From the NCBI GenBank assembly GCA_949745795.1, contig CATKAZ010000111.1, positions 1 through 50,450 of the forward strand: 50,450 bases of DNA, read 5' to 3'. Below the pieces are notes generated by a model. It was not told the origin of the DNA, did no database searches, and saw only the letters and a list, made by a program, of their open reading frames with translations. Source of the stretch: an uncultured Oscillospiraceae bacterium (GTDB lineage: Bacteria > Bacillota > Clostridia > Oscillospirales > Ruminococcaceae). Positions 19,169 through 27,119 of the stretch are shown here, piece by piece; positions within the stretch are counted from its first letter, which is position 1, and each line of letters starts with the position of its first letter. Made by a program: the position numbers and the translations under genes.

Positions 19169-20362
19169 TTAAGTATCCCCCTCTGTAATAATTTTTGCAC
19201 GGACAATTCCGTCAGCCATCTTTATTTTGATAATATCTCCGCATTTTAGATTTGCAGTATTACTGATAATTTCATTATTCTTATATATTAATGAGTATCC
19301 ACGGTTAAGAACTTTCACAGGACTCAAAGCTTCTATTTGGGAAATACGGGAAATATAAACATTTTCATAATCCGAAATAATTTTAAGAAAAGCAATTTCA
19401 AGTCGTTTTCGCAAATCGTTAAATTTATGAATATTAGTTTCAATTTTATATTCCGGTGAAAATCTCATAAGCCGTTGAGTTATATGTTCAAGATACGATT
19501 CAACATTATTAAATTTGTTGCGAATAGAAACTTTTAATTTTTCGTTATAATAATTCAAATTACTATTTATTTGTTCTTTGGAAAACGATACCATTTCAGC
19601 TGCTGCTGAAGGTGTCGGAGCTCTTAGGTCAGCCGCAAGATCAGCTATGGTAACGTCAGTTTCATGTCCGACTGCCGATATTACAGGAATACTGCTGTTA
19701 TAAACAGTATATGCTACTTTTTCAGTATTAAACGGTGTCAAGTCCTCTAGAGAACCTCCGCCCCTTGCCATAATTATAACGTCACAATCAAGCTTTCCGG
19801 CTTTTATAAGAGCTTGGCTTATAGAATCCAGCGCACTTTCTCCTTGAACAAGGGCAGGAATAAGCACCATTTCACCTATAGGATAACGTCTTGAAAGAAT
19901 ATTAATAATATCTTGTAAAGCTGCTCCTGTTTTAGAGGTAACAACACCGATTTTTTTAGGAAGCTGAGGTATTGGTCTTTTCGCAGACTGATCAAATATC
20001 CCTTCTTTCTGAAGCTTAGCTTTAAGCTGTTCAGAAGCAACATAAACTGAACCTACACCATCAGGTATAATATCAGTAACATAAATTTGATATGCGCCGT
20101 CTCGTTCAAATACCGAAACTTTTCCCATAGCGATAATATTCATTCCGTTTTGCGGAATAAATTTTATATTTATAGCATGACTTTTAAACATTACTGCTTT
20201 TAATGAACTTTCTGAATCTTTCATTGTAAAATAAAAATGTCCGGATCTGTGAGCAGTAAAGTTGGATATTTCACCTCTGATCATTACTCCATTGAGTTGT
20301 TTATCCTCCTTAAATTTGAAGGATATATATCTATTAATTTGTGAAACAGATAAAATCAACAT
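19169..20362 (-). CDS. xseA: Exodeoxyribonuclease VII large subunit
   Basis: XseA is the catalytic subunit of the single-strand-specific exonuclease VII. An N-terminal OB-fold (residues 1-110, RGEISNFTAHRSGHFYFTMK) is followed by the nuclease domain with KKIGVVTSKTGAALQDI, MARGGGSLEDLTPFN and ISAVGHETDVTIADLAADLR. A long helical region precedes the C-terminal NRGYSLIY segment. The 397 residues are typical. It overlaps the M22-family gene by 7 bases and is followed at once by xseB. Confidence 0.96.
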   Translation of the reverse strand: MLILSVSQINRYISFKFKEDKQLNGVMIRGEISNFTAHRSGHFYFTMKDSESSLKAVMFKSHAINIKFIPQNGMNIIAMGKVSVFERDGAYQIYVTDIIPDGVGSVYVASEQLKAKLQKEGIFDQSAKRPIPQLPKKIGVVTSKTGAALQDIINILSRRYPIGEMVLIPALVQGESALDSISQALIKAGKLDCDVIIMARGGGSLEDLTPFNTEKVAYTVYNSSIPVISAVGHETDVTIADLAADLRAPTPSAAAEMVSFSKEQINSNLNYYNEKLKVSIRNKFNNVESYLEHITQRLMRFSPEYKIETNIHKFNDLRKRLEIAFLKIISDYENVYISRISQIEALSPVKVLNRGYSLIYKNNEIISNTANLKCGDIIKIKMADGIVRAKIITEGDT

Positions 20363-21300
20363 TTTCTGTATTTCCTTTTATATTTCTCTGATGCAATAAT
20401 TGCAACTCCCGCACCATTATCACATGAAAATTCCGGTTGTGCAAAATAAGTATCATTATTTTCAAGCATTTTCTTTATGTACATATTAGACATAACTCCT
20501 CCGGCATAAACTACAGGCAAATGACCAAGTTCAGAAAGAGCGGCAGCCGTCATTTTTTTTATGGTCTCACCTATAAAAGTAAGACAATACCTTGCAATAT
20601 CAGCTTTAGGAATGCCTGATTCAAACATTTTACGGCATTGATTTTCCAAACCTGATAAACAACAGTTATTTTTTTTCAATTTAACGTTTACTTTAAAGTT
20701 TACATAGCTTTCAGATGCCAATTTTTCAAGTTGTTTTCCGCATGGAAAATCTATTCCAAGCATAACTCCGATTCTGTCAACAGCTTGTCCGGCTTTCAAA
20801 TCAAGGGATTTTGAAAACAGCTCTGCATTAATAATTTCATTATCATCCGGAGTACATAAAAGACAGTCTGTTGTTCCTCCGCTTACATGAAAAGCCAAAA
20901 ACTTTTCATTCAAAAGTGACAATCTATTACATGAAAACAACGCAGCAACTATGTGACCGATTTGATGAGACGTATAAAAAATATCTGATTTCATTGTATA
21001 TGAAATAATTTCAGCCGCATTCTTACCTGTCAAAAAACATGGCATATATGAACCTTTCACATTTCTTGGTCTGTCCGAAACGCCGATAGCCTTAAACATT
21101 TCATTTTGTTTAAGTAATTTTTTTAATACAGAAGAAAGCTGATTTGTATGATGAAACACAGCATCGCTCTGACGTAATCCGCATTCTCCGGATTTTACCG
21201 GCAAAAGCATTTTTTCTTGGACTATAATGTTTTTTTCACTGTCATATATCGCAGCAGAAGTAGTATAATTACTGGTATCAATACCCAAGAAATCAAACAT
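20356..21300 (-). CDS. TsaD/Kae1-like ASKHA protein (peptidase M22 family paralogue)
   Basis: The protein shares the actin-like ATPase fold of TsaD (tRNA threonylcarbamoyladenosine synthesis). Visible features are an N-terminal LGIDTSNYTTSAAIYD strand, the metal-binding HxxxH in SHQIGHIVAAL, HVSGGTTDCLL, and YAGGVMSNMYIKK. Many Clostridia carry this shorter TsaD-like protein between nusB and xseA in addition to a true TsaD elsewhere. Its function is not established, and it should not be annotated as a protease or as TsaD. The start at 21300 overlaps the nusB stop and has AGGAG 10 bases upstream; a longer frame to 21333 lies inside nusB. Confidence 0.82.
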   Translation of the reverse strand: MFDFLGIDTSNYTTSAAIYDSEKNIIVQEKMLLPVKSGECGLRQSDAVFHHTNQLSSVLKKLLKQNEMFKAIGVSDRPRNVKGSYMPCFLTGKNAAEIISYTMKSDIFYTSHQIGHIVAALFSCNRLSLLNEKFLAFHVSGGTTDCLLCTPDDNEIINAELFSKSLDLKAGQAVDRIGVMLGIDFPCGKQLEKLASESYVNFKVNVKLKKNNCCLSGLENQCRKMFESGIPKADIARYCLTFIGETIKKMTAAALSELGHLPVVYAGGVMSNMYIKKMLENNDTYFAQPEFSCDNGAGVAIIASEKYKRKYRKC

Positions 21301-21709
21301 TTTCAGTCTGCTCCTGTAAAAGTGATTTTGCAAATGAACTTAATACGCCATTTATAAATCCTGTATCTTCTTTGTATGAGTATGCATCTGACAATAATAC
21401 CGCTTCATTAATTGCAGCATTTGTAGGCATCAGATCATCATAAATTATTTCAAAAAAAGCAATTCTTAAAATCGCAAGATTTATTTTGGGAATTCTTGTA
21501 ATACTTCTGGTAGTGCTGTATTTGGAAATTTTTTCATCAAGTTCATCAGCTTTTTCCAACACGCCTTCAACCAGTTTTTTTACATCCTCATTAACAGTTA
21601 TTTCTTCTATTTCATCTGCTATTTCGTATAATTCTTCAATAGAATCATCACGCAGAAGTTTTTCATATATAAATATAAATGCACAATCTCTTATTTCTCT
21701 TCTTGTCAT
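21293..21709 (-). CDS. nusB: Transcription antitermination factor NusB
   Basis: NusB binds boxA RNA with ribosomal protein S10 to support rRNA antitermination. The 138-residue all-helical protein has the family N-terminus TRREIRDCAFIFIYE and the C-terminal motifs PKINLAILRIAFFEI and PTNAAINEAVLLSD...FINGVLSS. The start has GGAGG 5 bases upstream. It is second in the operon after the Asp23 gene, the usual Firmicutes order. Confidence 0.95.
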   Translation of the reverse strand: MTRREIRDCAFIFIYEKLLRDDSIEELYEIADEIEEITVNEDVKKLVEGVLEKADELDEKISKYSTTRSITRIPKINLAILRIAFFEIIYDDLMPTNAAINEAVLLSDAYSYKEDTGFINGVLSSFAKSLLQEQTENV

Positions 21710-21737
21710 TTCGACCTCCGTTTTTACTATCCATATA

Positions 21738-22061
21738 CTATAATAATGAAATTACTTTTACATTAACCTTTGAAACCATAATCCCCGTCATATCCTGAAC
21801 ATTTGATTTAATGCTTTCCTGAACATTTTCTATACATGACTGTACTTTATGACCATATTTAATATCAATCAAAGCAGTAATTTCAGCTGAACCATCCGTG
21901 ATTTTTACGGTTACCGATGATTGATTTCCAAGTCCAATTGACTTCATGGTGTTATACGGCATAACTCCGTCTGCTTCATTTATAACAGTCAAAGCTATCT
22001 CTGAAATTACATTTTCTGAAATTTTTAATGTTCCTGCACAATTATTGGAATTGTTATTCAT
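21738..22061 (-). CDS. Asp23/Gls24 family protein (YqhY-like)
   Basis: A 107-residue protein with the Asp23 pattern: GTLKISENVISEIALTVINEADGV, then ITALIDIKYGHKVQSCIENVQESIKSNVQDMTG with a closing VNVKVISL strand (shown here in parts). Bacillus YqhY, encoded next to nusB, is linked to control of fatty acid synthesis through acetyl-CoA carboxylase; that role is inferred here from position and family. The start at 22061 is chosen because AAAGGA is 6 bases upstream; the longer frame to 22100 runs through the leader. It opens the long minus-strand operon and has its own promoter. Confidence 0.88.
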   Translation of the reverse strand: MNNNSNNCAGTLKISENVISEIALTVINEADGVMPYNTMKSIGLGNQSSVTVKITDGSAEITALIDIKYGHKVQSCIENVQESIKSNVQDMTGIMVSKVNVKVISLL

Positions 22062-22104
22062 TTCATTTCCTTTCATTATGAATACATTATTATTCAGCAA
22101 GACA

Positions 22105-22130
22105 GACGGAAAAAATAATATTTTTCCGTC
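22105..22130 (-). terminator. Hairpin between spoIIIAH and the asp23-nusB operon
   Basis: A 10-bp perfect stem, GACGGAAAAA (22105-22114) with TTTTTCCGTC (22121-22130), lies between spoIIIAH and the Asp23 gene. It may terminate spoIIIA transcription. Because it lies downstream of the asp23 promoter it is also part of that leader. There is no extended U run after the stem. Confidence 0.5.
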
Positions 22131-22153
22131 AGCTTACAATTTCTCATATATAC

Positions 22154-22181
22154 ATTATACCACAAATTTCAGAATAAACAA
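22154..22181 (-). promoter_or_regulatory. Sigma-A promoter of the asp23-nusB-...-dnaI operon
   Basis: On the minus strand: TTGTTT (22176-22181), a 16-base spacer, and TATAAT (22154-22159) with an extended TGG before it. It explains how the housekeeping operon is expressed independently of the upstream sporulation operon. Confidence 0.75.
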
Positions 22182-22213
22182 CTCTTTATTTCTATAATCA
22201 AATAATTTAATTA

Positions 22214-22840
22214 TTACTTAACTTCAAAAATCCTTATATTTTCTGCCGGAACGGTAACTTCACCCAATATTATATCTTTTATAGTTGCCGCCTGAGCCTT
22301 ATCAAGACCTTGAGTTTTAACAACTACTTTAGCGCTTTCACCGTCAAGATAAACAACACAGTCTTCTATACCTTGCGCCTTAATTAAAGACTCTATTTTT
22401 CCTTCGCTTTCAATTAATTTAGAAACCTCTACTGCCTCCAAAGCATTTGTTACCATTTCATCTTCTGTGATATCACCTCCGCCCATTATTGTCTGTAAGG
22501 TTTGAACCGCTTCATCACGATTGGTCATTTTTTCAAGTCTTGCCTGTGCAAAAAAATCTTCTGATGTTTCTCCATTGACAAATTCACTTTCACCGTAATT
22601 TTCTGCATCTGCATCTATTGAATTTTCATTTTCAGTTGCAGCATCATTCTCAACTGAATTTTCTGTACTTTCAACTGCACTTTCAGATGAAGAAATATCT
22701 GCATTAACTGATACAGATTTTTTTACCGGTACTCCATTATCAGTCAAAGCATAATTTACATAAACTGCAATACCTAACATAAGAGTCATACATGTTAAAA
22801 TTATTTGTTTTTTACCGATAATAAATGATGGTTTTTTCAT
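22214..22840 (-). CDS. spoIIIAH: Stage III sporulation protein AH
   Basis: SpoIIIAH is the mother-cell membrane protein that pairs with forespore SpoIIQ to form the feeding-tube channel. It has one membrane segment near residues 13-32 (QIILTCMTLMLGIAVYVNYA), an acidic low-complexity linker (about 50-95), and a C-terminal EscJ/YscJ-like ring-building domain (about 110-208) with KIESLIKAQGIEDCVVYLDG. The start at 22840 has AAGGAG 9 bases upstream. It is the last gene of the spoIIIA operon. Confidence 0.93.
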   Translation of the reverse strand: MKKPSFIIGKKQIILTCMTLMLGIAVYVNYALTDNGVPVKKSVSVNADISSSESAVESTENSVENDAATENENSIDADAENYGESEFVNGETSEDFFAQARLEKMTNRDEAVQTLQTIMGGGDITEDEMVTNALEAVEVSKLIESEGKIESLIKAQGIEDCVVYLDGESAKVVVKTQGLDKAQAATIKDIILGEVTVPAENIRIFEVK

Positions 22841-22853
22841 ATAAAAACACTCC

Positions 22854-23387
22854 TTAGTCATTTGATTTTGTCACATATATTCTTTGCGACGGTATATTTA
22901 ACACGGCTGATATGGTGTTGTATACTCTTTCTTTAATAATATTGCTGTCCCCTCCTTCACATATTATTACAACACCGCTGATTTCAGGGCTGACAATTTT
23001 TTTCAGCAATGCCTGCTTATCACCGCTTGAACCAATTATAACGTACTGTTTTTCCTCAGACGAATCATTTTCACCTTTTTTTATTTTTTCTTCTTCTGCG
23101 TATATGTATTCTTCTGTACTAACAACAGTAACCATAACTTCTGTTTTTCCAACTCCATCAATTTTTTCTAATATTCTTTTTAATTGATTTTCCATATCAT
23201 GTGTATAATTTTCATAATTTCCTATAATGCTTTCTGTTTTTGTATATTTTTCTTTCTGTTTTTTTTCTCCGCTCCAAAAAAGTTCCGAAAACATAATTAA
23301 AAATATTCCTGCTAATCCCATGAAAACAATAATTTTAATATTTCCGCCCTTTTTCAGATTTGAAATAAATTCATTTATTTGTTTCAA
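22854..23387 (-). CDS. spoIIIAG: Stage III sporulation protein AG
   Basis: SpoIIIAG forms a large ring in the engulfed-forespore secretion channel. One membrane helix is near residues 18-36, followed by a ring-building domain with KRILEKIDGVGKTEVMVTV and the SPEISGVVIICEGGDS segment. The start codon is TTG with GGAGGTG 7 bases upstream. It overlaps the end of spoIIIAF. Confidence 0.93.
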   Translation of the reverse strand: MKQINEFISNLKKGGNIKIIVFMGLAGIFLIMFSELFWSGEKKQKEKYTKTESIIGNYENYTHDMENQLKRILEKIDGVGKTEVMVTVVSTEEYIYAEEEKIKKGENDSSEEKQYVIIGSSGDKQALLKKIVSPEISGVVIICEGGDSNIIKERVYNTISAVLNIPSQRIYVTKSND

Positions 23388-23838
23388 TCTGATTCACCTC
23401 CACATCCCCCACACTATTGATAATAATTTCACGGGCTTGTTCAAATTCCATACCTTTATAATCAATTCTATTAATAATTATGCTGTTATCTTCTTCAATA
23501 TTAACATCTGAGGAAATTTTATCAAATGACACGTCATTTTTTAACAAGATATCTTCAATATAAGCATTAATATTTTTTTCTGTTTCACTTTTTAGGGCAA
23601 TACCTGCCGCATCCTCCAAACTATTATAGTCATCGGAATATTCAAGATCTGCATAAGCCGGAATATCAATACTTAAACCTCCTTTTAGTGCTACTGACAT
23701 AATACCCGTTATAAAAAAAAGAGAAAAAATCATTTTGAGCTGTTGACTAAATTTCTCACCGGGTTTTATCGAGTCTACAACAGTTATTACTATGCTTAAA
23801 AAACATGCAGATAATATTATCTTTTTCATTAATTCCAT
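23371..23838 (-). CDS. spoIIIAF: Stage III sporulation protein AF
   Basis: SpoIIIAF has two N-terminal membrane segments (about residues 5-25 and 37-53) and a soluble ring-building domain (about 90-150). The start at 23838 has GAGGTG 6 bases upstream; a GTG three codons earlier overlaps that Shine-Dalgarno and is rejected. The gene follows the spoIIIAE stop directly and overlaps spoIIIAG. Confidence 0.88.
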   Translation of the reverse strand: MELMKKIILSACFLSIVITVVDSIKPGEKFSQQLKMIFSLFFITGIMSVALKGGLSIDIPAYADLEYSDDYNSLEDAAGIALKSETEKNINAYIEDILLKNDVSFDKISSDVNIEEDNSIIINRIDYKGMEFEQAREIIINSVGDVEVNQIETNK

Positions 23839-23848
23839 TAATTTCACC

Positions 23849-24952
23849 TCATGAAATATTTGTACATACCATCATAATTATTGCTGTAGATATAATAAAC
23901 ATTAAGGTAAAACATACCATTATCCCCATTGCTGCAGATAAAATAGCATTAATATTTTTAAAAAGCTGGATAAGCTTTTTTGTTCCAAAAATTTCTGCTG
24001 CTGCACCGAGAGCCGAAAAAGAAAGCTTATTCAAAAAAATTAATATCAATGACGGCAAAAGCATTACTGCCAGTGCTATTATCCCAACGCCGCCTATTCC
24101 GTTTTTTAAAAATACCAGACTTCCTCTTACAGTCGTATATGCATCTGACGCTGCCCCTCCTACTACCGGTACACTATTGGAAATAACATATTTTGCAGCT
24201 TTTGTTGTCATGGTATCGGCAGATGATCCAACAATACTTTGAATAGATAAAAGTCCGGTAAATATCGCCATTATAAGTCCTAACCCCCATGTTACAATTT
24301 TTTTAAAACCATTTAACATACCGCTTAAATTAATCGTATCACAAGCAGCGTCAACAATCGCAAGACAAATACACATACTTAATACCGGCATAAAAAAATT
24401 GCCTGCTATCTGTATAGCAACATCAGAAAATCCAAGTACCAGCATATTATATCCGGACGCTGAAGTGATATGTCCTCCTGCTGCTGCTACTCCGGCGAAA
24501 ACAGGGACAAATCCAAGCATAAAATCTGCTCCCTGAAAAAGTGATTCAGATGCGATTTCCAGGCATGTACATACAGGAACAGACAAAGCTGCAACACATA
24601 CGAGTACACATATCAGTTCATAAATTTTTGAAAATTCCTTGTTTCTAATAGTATTGCCTGTACTTTCAATCAGTGAAGTCAGTATTATAACTATCAAAAG
24701 TGAAACAAAAAGTTTTATGGGTTGAGTTATTTTATTTTTAATTATATCTTTAATAATATCCCATATTTTTGAGGGCTTAAGACTCAATATACTTCGAGGA
24801 TTTTCAAAACTTATACCGTTTTCCTCTAATACTTCTCCCACACTTAAATCATTTGCCCCGCTTGCTTTTAAGAAATCTTCTTCACTATCAGCTGCATGCA
24901 CAGGCATACAAAGAGAAAAAAATAAAATAATTATTAAAATTAGCTTTTTCAT
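23849..24952 (-). CDS. spoIIIAE: Stage III sporulation protein AE
   Basis: SpoIIIAE is the largest polytopic membrane protein of the SpoIIIA complex. It has an N-terminal signal-like hydrophobic segment ending near VHAADSEE, a short soluble region with SVGEVLEENGISFEN, and about seven to eight membrane helices. A conserved stretch near the middle reads VPVFAGVAAAGG. The 367 residues match the family. Its start overlaps the spoIIIAD stop. Confidence 0.95.
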   Translation of the reverse strand: MKKLILIIILFFSLCMPVHAADSEEDFLKASGANDLSVGEVLEENGISFENPRSILSLKPSKIWDIIKDIIKNKITQPIKLFVSLLIVIILTSLIESTGNTIRNKEFSKIYELICVLVCVAALSVPVCTCLEIASESLFQGADFMLGFVPVFAGVAAAGGHITSASGYNMLVLGFSDVAIQIAGNFFMPVLSMCICLAIVDAACDTINLSGMLNGFKKIVTWGLGLIMAIFTGLLSIQSIVGSSADTMTTKAAKYVISNSVPVVGGAASDAYTTVRGSLVFLKNGIGGVGIIALAVMLLPSLILIFLNKLSFSALGAAAEIFGTKKLIQLFKNINAILSAAMGIMVCFTLMFIISTAIIMMVCTNIS

Positions 24953-25341
24953 TCCATTATCACCATTACAGTATCAATAAGCATATCAAATAACGGCAGT
25001 GCTAAAATAATCAGCTGAATTTTTCCTGATATTTCCACTGCGGATGCAATAGCATTTTCATTACAATCCTTACATATATCTGCTGAAAATTGCGTAAGAT
25101 AGCATATTCCAAGAGCTTTAAATAAAATTTTAATATATTCTCCGTTCAATTCAGAACGACTTATTAGCTCGTCTATTTTTGAAAATATTCCGGGAATGTC
25201 TGTCAATAACATTAAAAATACAAAAATACATACTCCTAAAACCAGAAGCATTGCCTGTTCCTTTGAATATTTTTCAGTTATTTTACATATCAGTGATGCA
25301 CAGATACATAATCCGCACACCGAAATAATTCCGGCTGTCAT
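24949..25341 (-). CDS. spoIIIAD: Stage III sporulation protein AD
   Basis: A 130-residue protein with about four membrane helices, including GLCICASLICKITEKYSKEQ, the LLVLGVCIFVFLMLLTDIPG segment and a C-terminal AIASAVEISGKIQLIILALP. It forms part of the SpoIIIAC/AD membrane core. It overlaps spoIIIAC and spoIIIAE by 4 bases each, suggesting translational coupling. Confidence 0.94.
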   Translation of the reverse strand: MTAGIISVCGLCICASLICKITEKYSKEQAMLLVLGVCIFVFLMLLTDIPGIFSKIDELISRSELNGEYIKILFKALGICYLTQFSADICKDCNENAIASAVEISGKIQLIILALPLFDMLIDTVMVIME

Positions 25342-25532
25342 AGTCCAAATACCGATTTAACTGTATCAAACAAATCACTTATGCTGCTAATAATCATCAT
25401 TAAAACAACTATAAGCCCTGCAAGAGTGGTCATCATTGCCTGTTCTTCTCTTTCTGCACGTTTAAGAACAAGATTTAATACAGCGACAATAATACCTATT
25501 CCTGCAATTTTAAAAATCAGATCAACATCCAT
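25338..25532 (-). CDS. spoIIIAC: Stage III sporulation protein AC
   Basis: A 64-residue protein with two membrane helices separated by the conserved charged loop LKRAEREEQAMMTTLAG. It begins MDVDLIFKIAGIGIIVAVLN as expected. The start at 25532 has TAGGAG 7 bases upstream; a longer frame to 25550 overlaps spoIIIAB and lacks a ribosome site. Confidence 0.95.
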   Translation of the reverse strand: MDVDLIFKIAGIGIIVAVLNLVLKRAEREEQAMMTTLAGLIVVLMMIISSISDLFDTVKSVFGL

Positions 25533-25542
25533 TTGTTTTCTC

Positions 25543-26046
25543 CTAAACAATTAAAATTCCTATCATTGCTCCAAACATAATGCCCAGCGAACGATACATC
25601 TTTCCTTTTACTCTATATTTTTCTGATTCTTCTTCAATCATCTTATCAAGTCGTATTTTATAAATATTCAGTGTGGAAAGCTGACCGTCAATATCCGTAG
25701 TTCCAAGATTAAAACCTAATTCTATTAATACCTTTTTTTCACTTTCAGAAATAATATCATCTTTTTTTATTGCCTGTTCCCATGCTTCCGGAAAGGAAAT
25801 AGGTTTTTCAAGCATTATTTTAAGTATTTTAAGAAATTTAAAATCGCAAAATAATTCTGCATTTTCCAATTCATAAATAATTTCCTTTAAAGTTAATGAA
25901 TTAAAACGGATCATAATTGAAATTTCTTCAAGCATTTTTCTCTCTTTAACAAGCCGTTCCCTTTTGTTTTTAATATTGTTTGATAAAAACATTCCTAAAA
26001 CTGTTGAGGTGAGAAAAATTAATAATATTCCCGTAATGCGAATCAT
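25543..26046 (-). CDS. spoIIIAB: Stage III sporulation protein AB
   Basis: A 167-residue protein with an N-terminal membrane anchor (ITGILLIFLTSTVLGMFLS), a helical cytoplasmic domain similar to type II/IV secretion GspF proteins, and a C-terminal hydrophobic segment (SLGIMFGAMIGILIV). It is thought to work with the SpoIIIAA ATPase. The start has TAGGAG 11 bases upstream. Confidence 0.93.
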   Translation of the reverse strand: MIRITGILLIFLTSTVLGMFLSNNIKNKRERLVKERKMLEEISIMIRFNSLTLKEIIYELENAELFCDFKFLKILKIMLEKPISFPEAWEQAIKKDDIISESEKKVLIELGFNLGTTDIDGQLSTLNIYKIRLDKMIEEESEKYRVKGKMYRSLGIMFGAMIGILIV

Positions 26047-26060
26047 AAGCTTTTATTCTC

Positions 26061-26981
26061 CTATATTAGTTTTTTGATTTCTATAATTTCACCGAGTCTG
26101 CTGCCGGATCCAAGTAGAACTCCATACTGAAATATACCGTTAGATATAAGCTTTGCGATATTATTTCGTTTCAAGATTTCTTCTATTGTACTTCCATGGA
26201 CTGATGCAATAAATTTAACCCCTGAATTGATAGAATCCAGTATAGCATCACAGTCTTTTTTTCCTCCTATTTCATCGCATATAATTATTTCCGGAGACAT
26301 CACTCTTACTGCTGTTGTAATTCCTTCACCTTTAGGATATCCGTCAAAAATGTCTGTAAGTGTACCAATATCATTCTGTGATTCACCATGATATACGGCA
26401 GATATTTCACTTCGTTCATCTATAATTGAAATCTTATACTTTTCTCCAAGTATACGGCAAATATCTTTCAATACAGTAGTCTTTCCGCTAAGAGGAGGTC
26501 CGATTATCAAAAGACTTACAATATTTTTATCATATAATCTATTACATATTTTTTCACTGCATCCTATAACCTGTCCGGCTATTCTGAAATTAAGTCCGTT
26601 TATATACTTTAAAGTTTCAATACACTGTCCGTTTAAAACTGCTGTACCGCACATTCCCACACGGTTACCGCCTTCCAATGTAATAAATCCCTCTGAAATT
26701 TCACTTTTATAACTATGTATAGAATAGTCGCATATAGCTCTGAAGCTTTCGTTTATATCATTTTTATTTGAGATAATTCCCAAAGTTTTACAAGTTGTAA
26801 GTCCTCCTTTTTCAGTAACATAATAATTTTTTCCGAATGATGAAATACTGACCGGTTTGTTGACTCTAAACCTTATTTCATTAATACGTCTTATATTTTC
26901 CGATGAAATCTTACCGATAGCTTCGGCAATTCTTTTAGGCATATATAACAGTACTTTTCTGAAATTTTTTATTTCAGTCAT
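26061..26981 (-). CDS. spoIIIAA: Stage III sporulation protein AA (ATPase)
   Basis: SpoIIIAA is the secretion-type ATPase of the feeding-tube complex, active in the mother cell. The Walker A motif is GPPLSGKTT near residue 165, Walker B is in MSPEIIICDEIGG, and the C-terminal FIASVHGSTIEEI supplies the conserved histidine. The 306 residues match the family. The start has AAGGA upstream. It is the first gene of the eight-gene operon. Confidence 0.95.
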   Translation of the reverse strand: MTEIKNFRKVLLYMPKRIAEAIGKISSENIRRINEIRFRVNKPVSISSFGKNYYVTEKGGLTTCKTLGIISNKNDINESFRAICDYSIHSYKSEISEGFITLEGGNRVGMCGTAVLNGQCIETLKYINGLNFRIAGQVIGCSEKICNRLYDKNIVSLLIIGPPLSGKTTVLKDICRILGEKYKISIIDERSEISAVYHGESQNDIGTLTDIFDGYPKGEGITTAVRVMSPEIIICDEIGGKKDCDAILDSINSGVKFIASVHGSTIEEILKRNNIAKLISNGIFQYGVLLGSGSRLGEIIEIKKLI

Positions 26982-27015
26982 TTTATCACGTCCTTTTTAT
27001 TGTTTTTTATAATAG

Positions 27016-27023
27016 TATGTATG
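27016..27023 (-). promoter_or_regulatory. Possible sporulation-type -10 element before spoIIIAA
   Basis: CATACATA on the minus strand lies 34 bases before spoIIIAA and resembles the sigma-E -10 (CATACAnT). I cannot see a convincing matching -35, so this is tentative. spoIIIA operons are normally sigma-E controlled. Confidence 0.3.
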
Positions 27024-27055
27024 TCCATAAAAATTTAGAACAAAAAATAAAATAG

Positions 27056-27084
27056 TTGCATACATAAAAAAATTATGATACAAT
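27056..27084 (+). promoter_or_regulatory. Sigma-A promoter of the GTPase-NYN fusion gene
   Basis: TTGCAT (27056-27061), a 17-base spacer and TACAAT (27079-27084), with TGA forming an extended -10. The predicted leader is short (about 30 bases), with no attenuator of the kind that precedes tetM-type resistance genes. Confidence 0.7.
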
Positions 27085-27119
27085 TTTATTAATGATAATA
27101 AAAATTTAAGGAATGAAAA

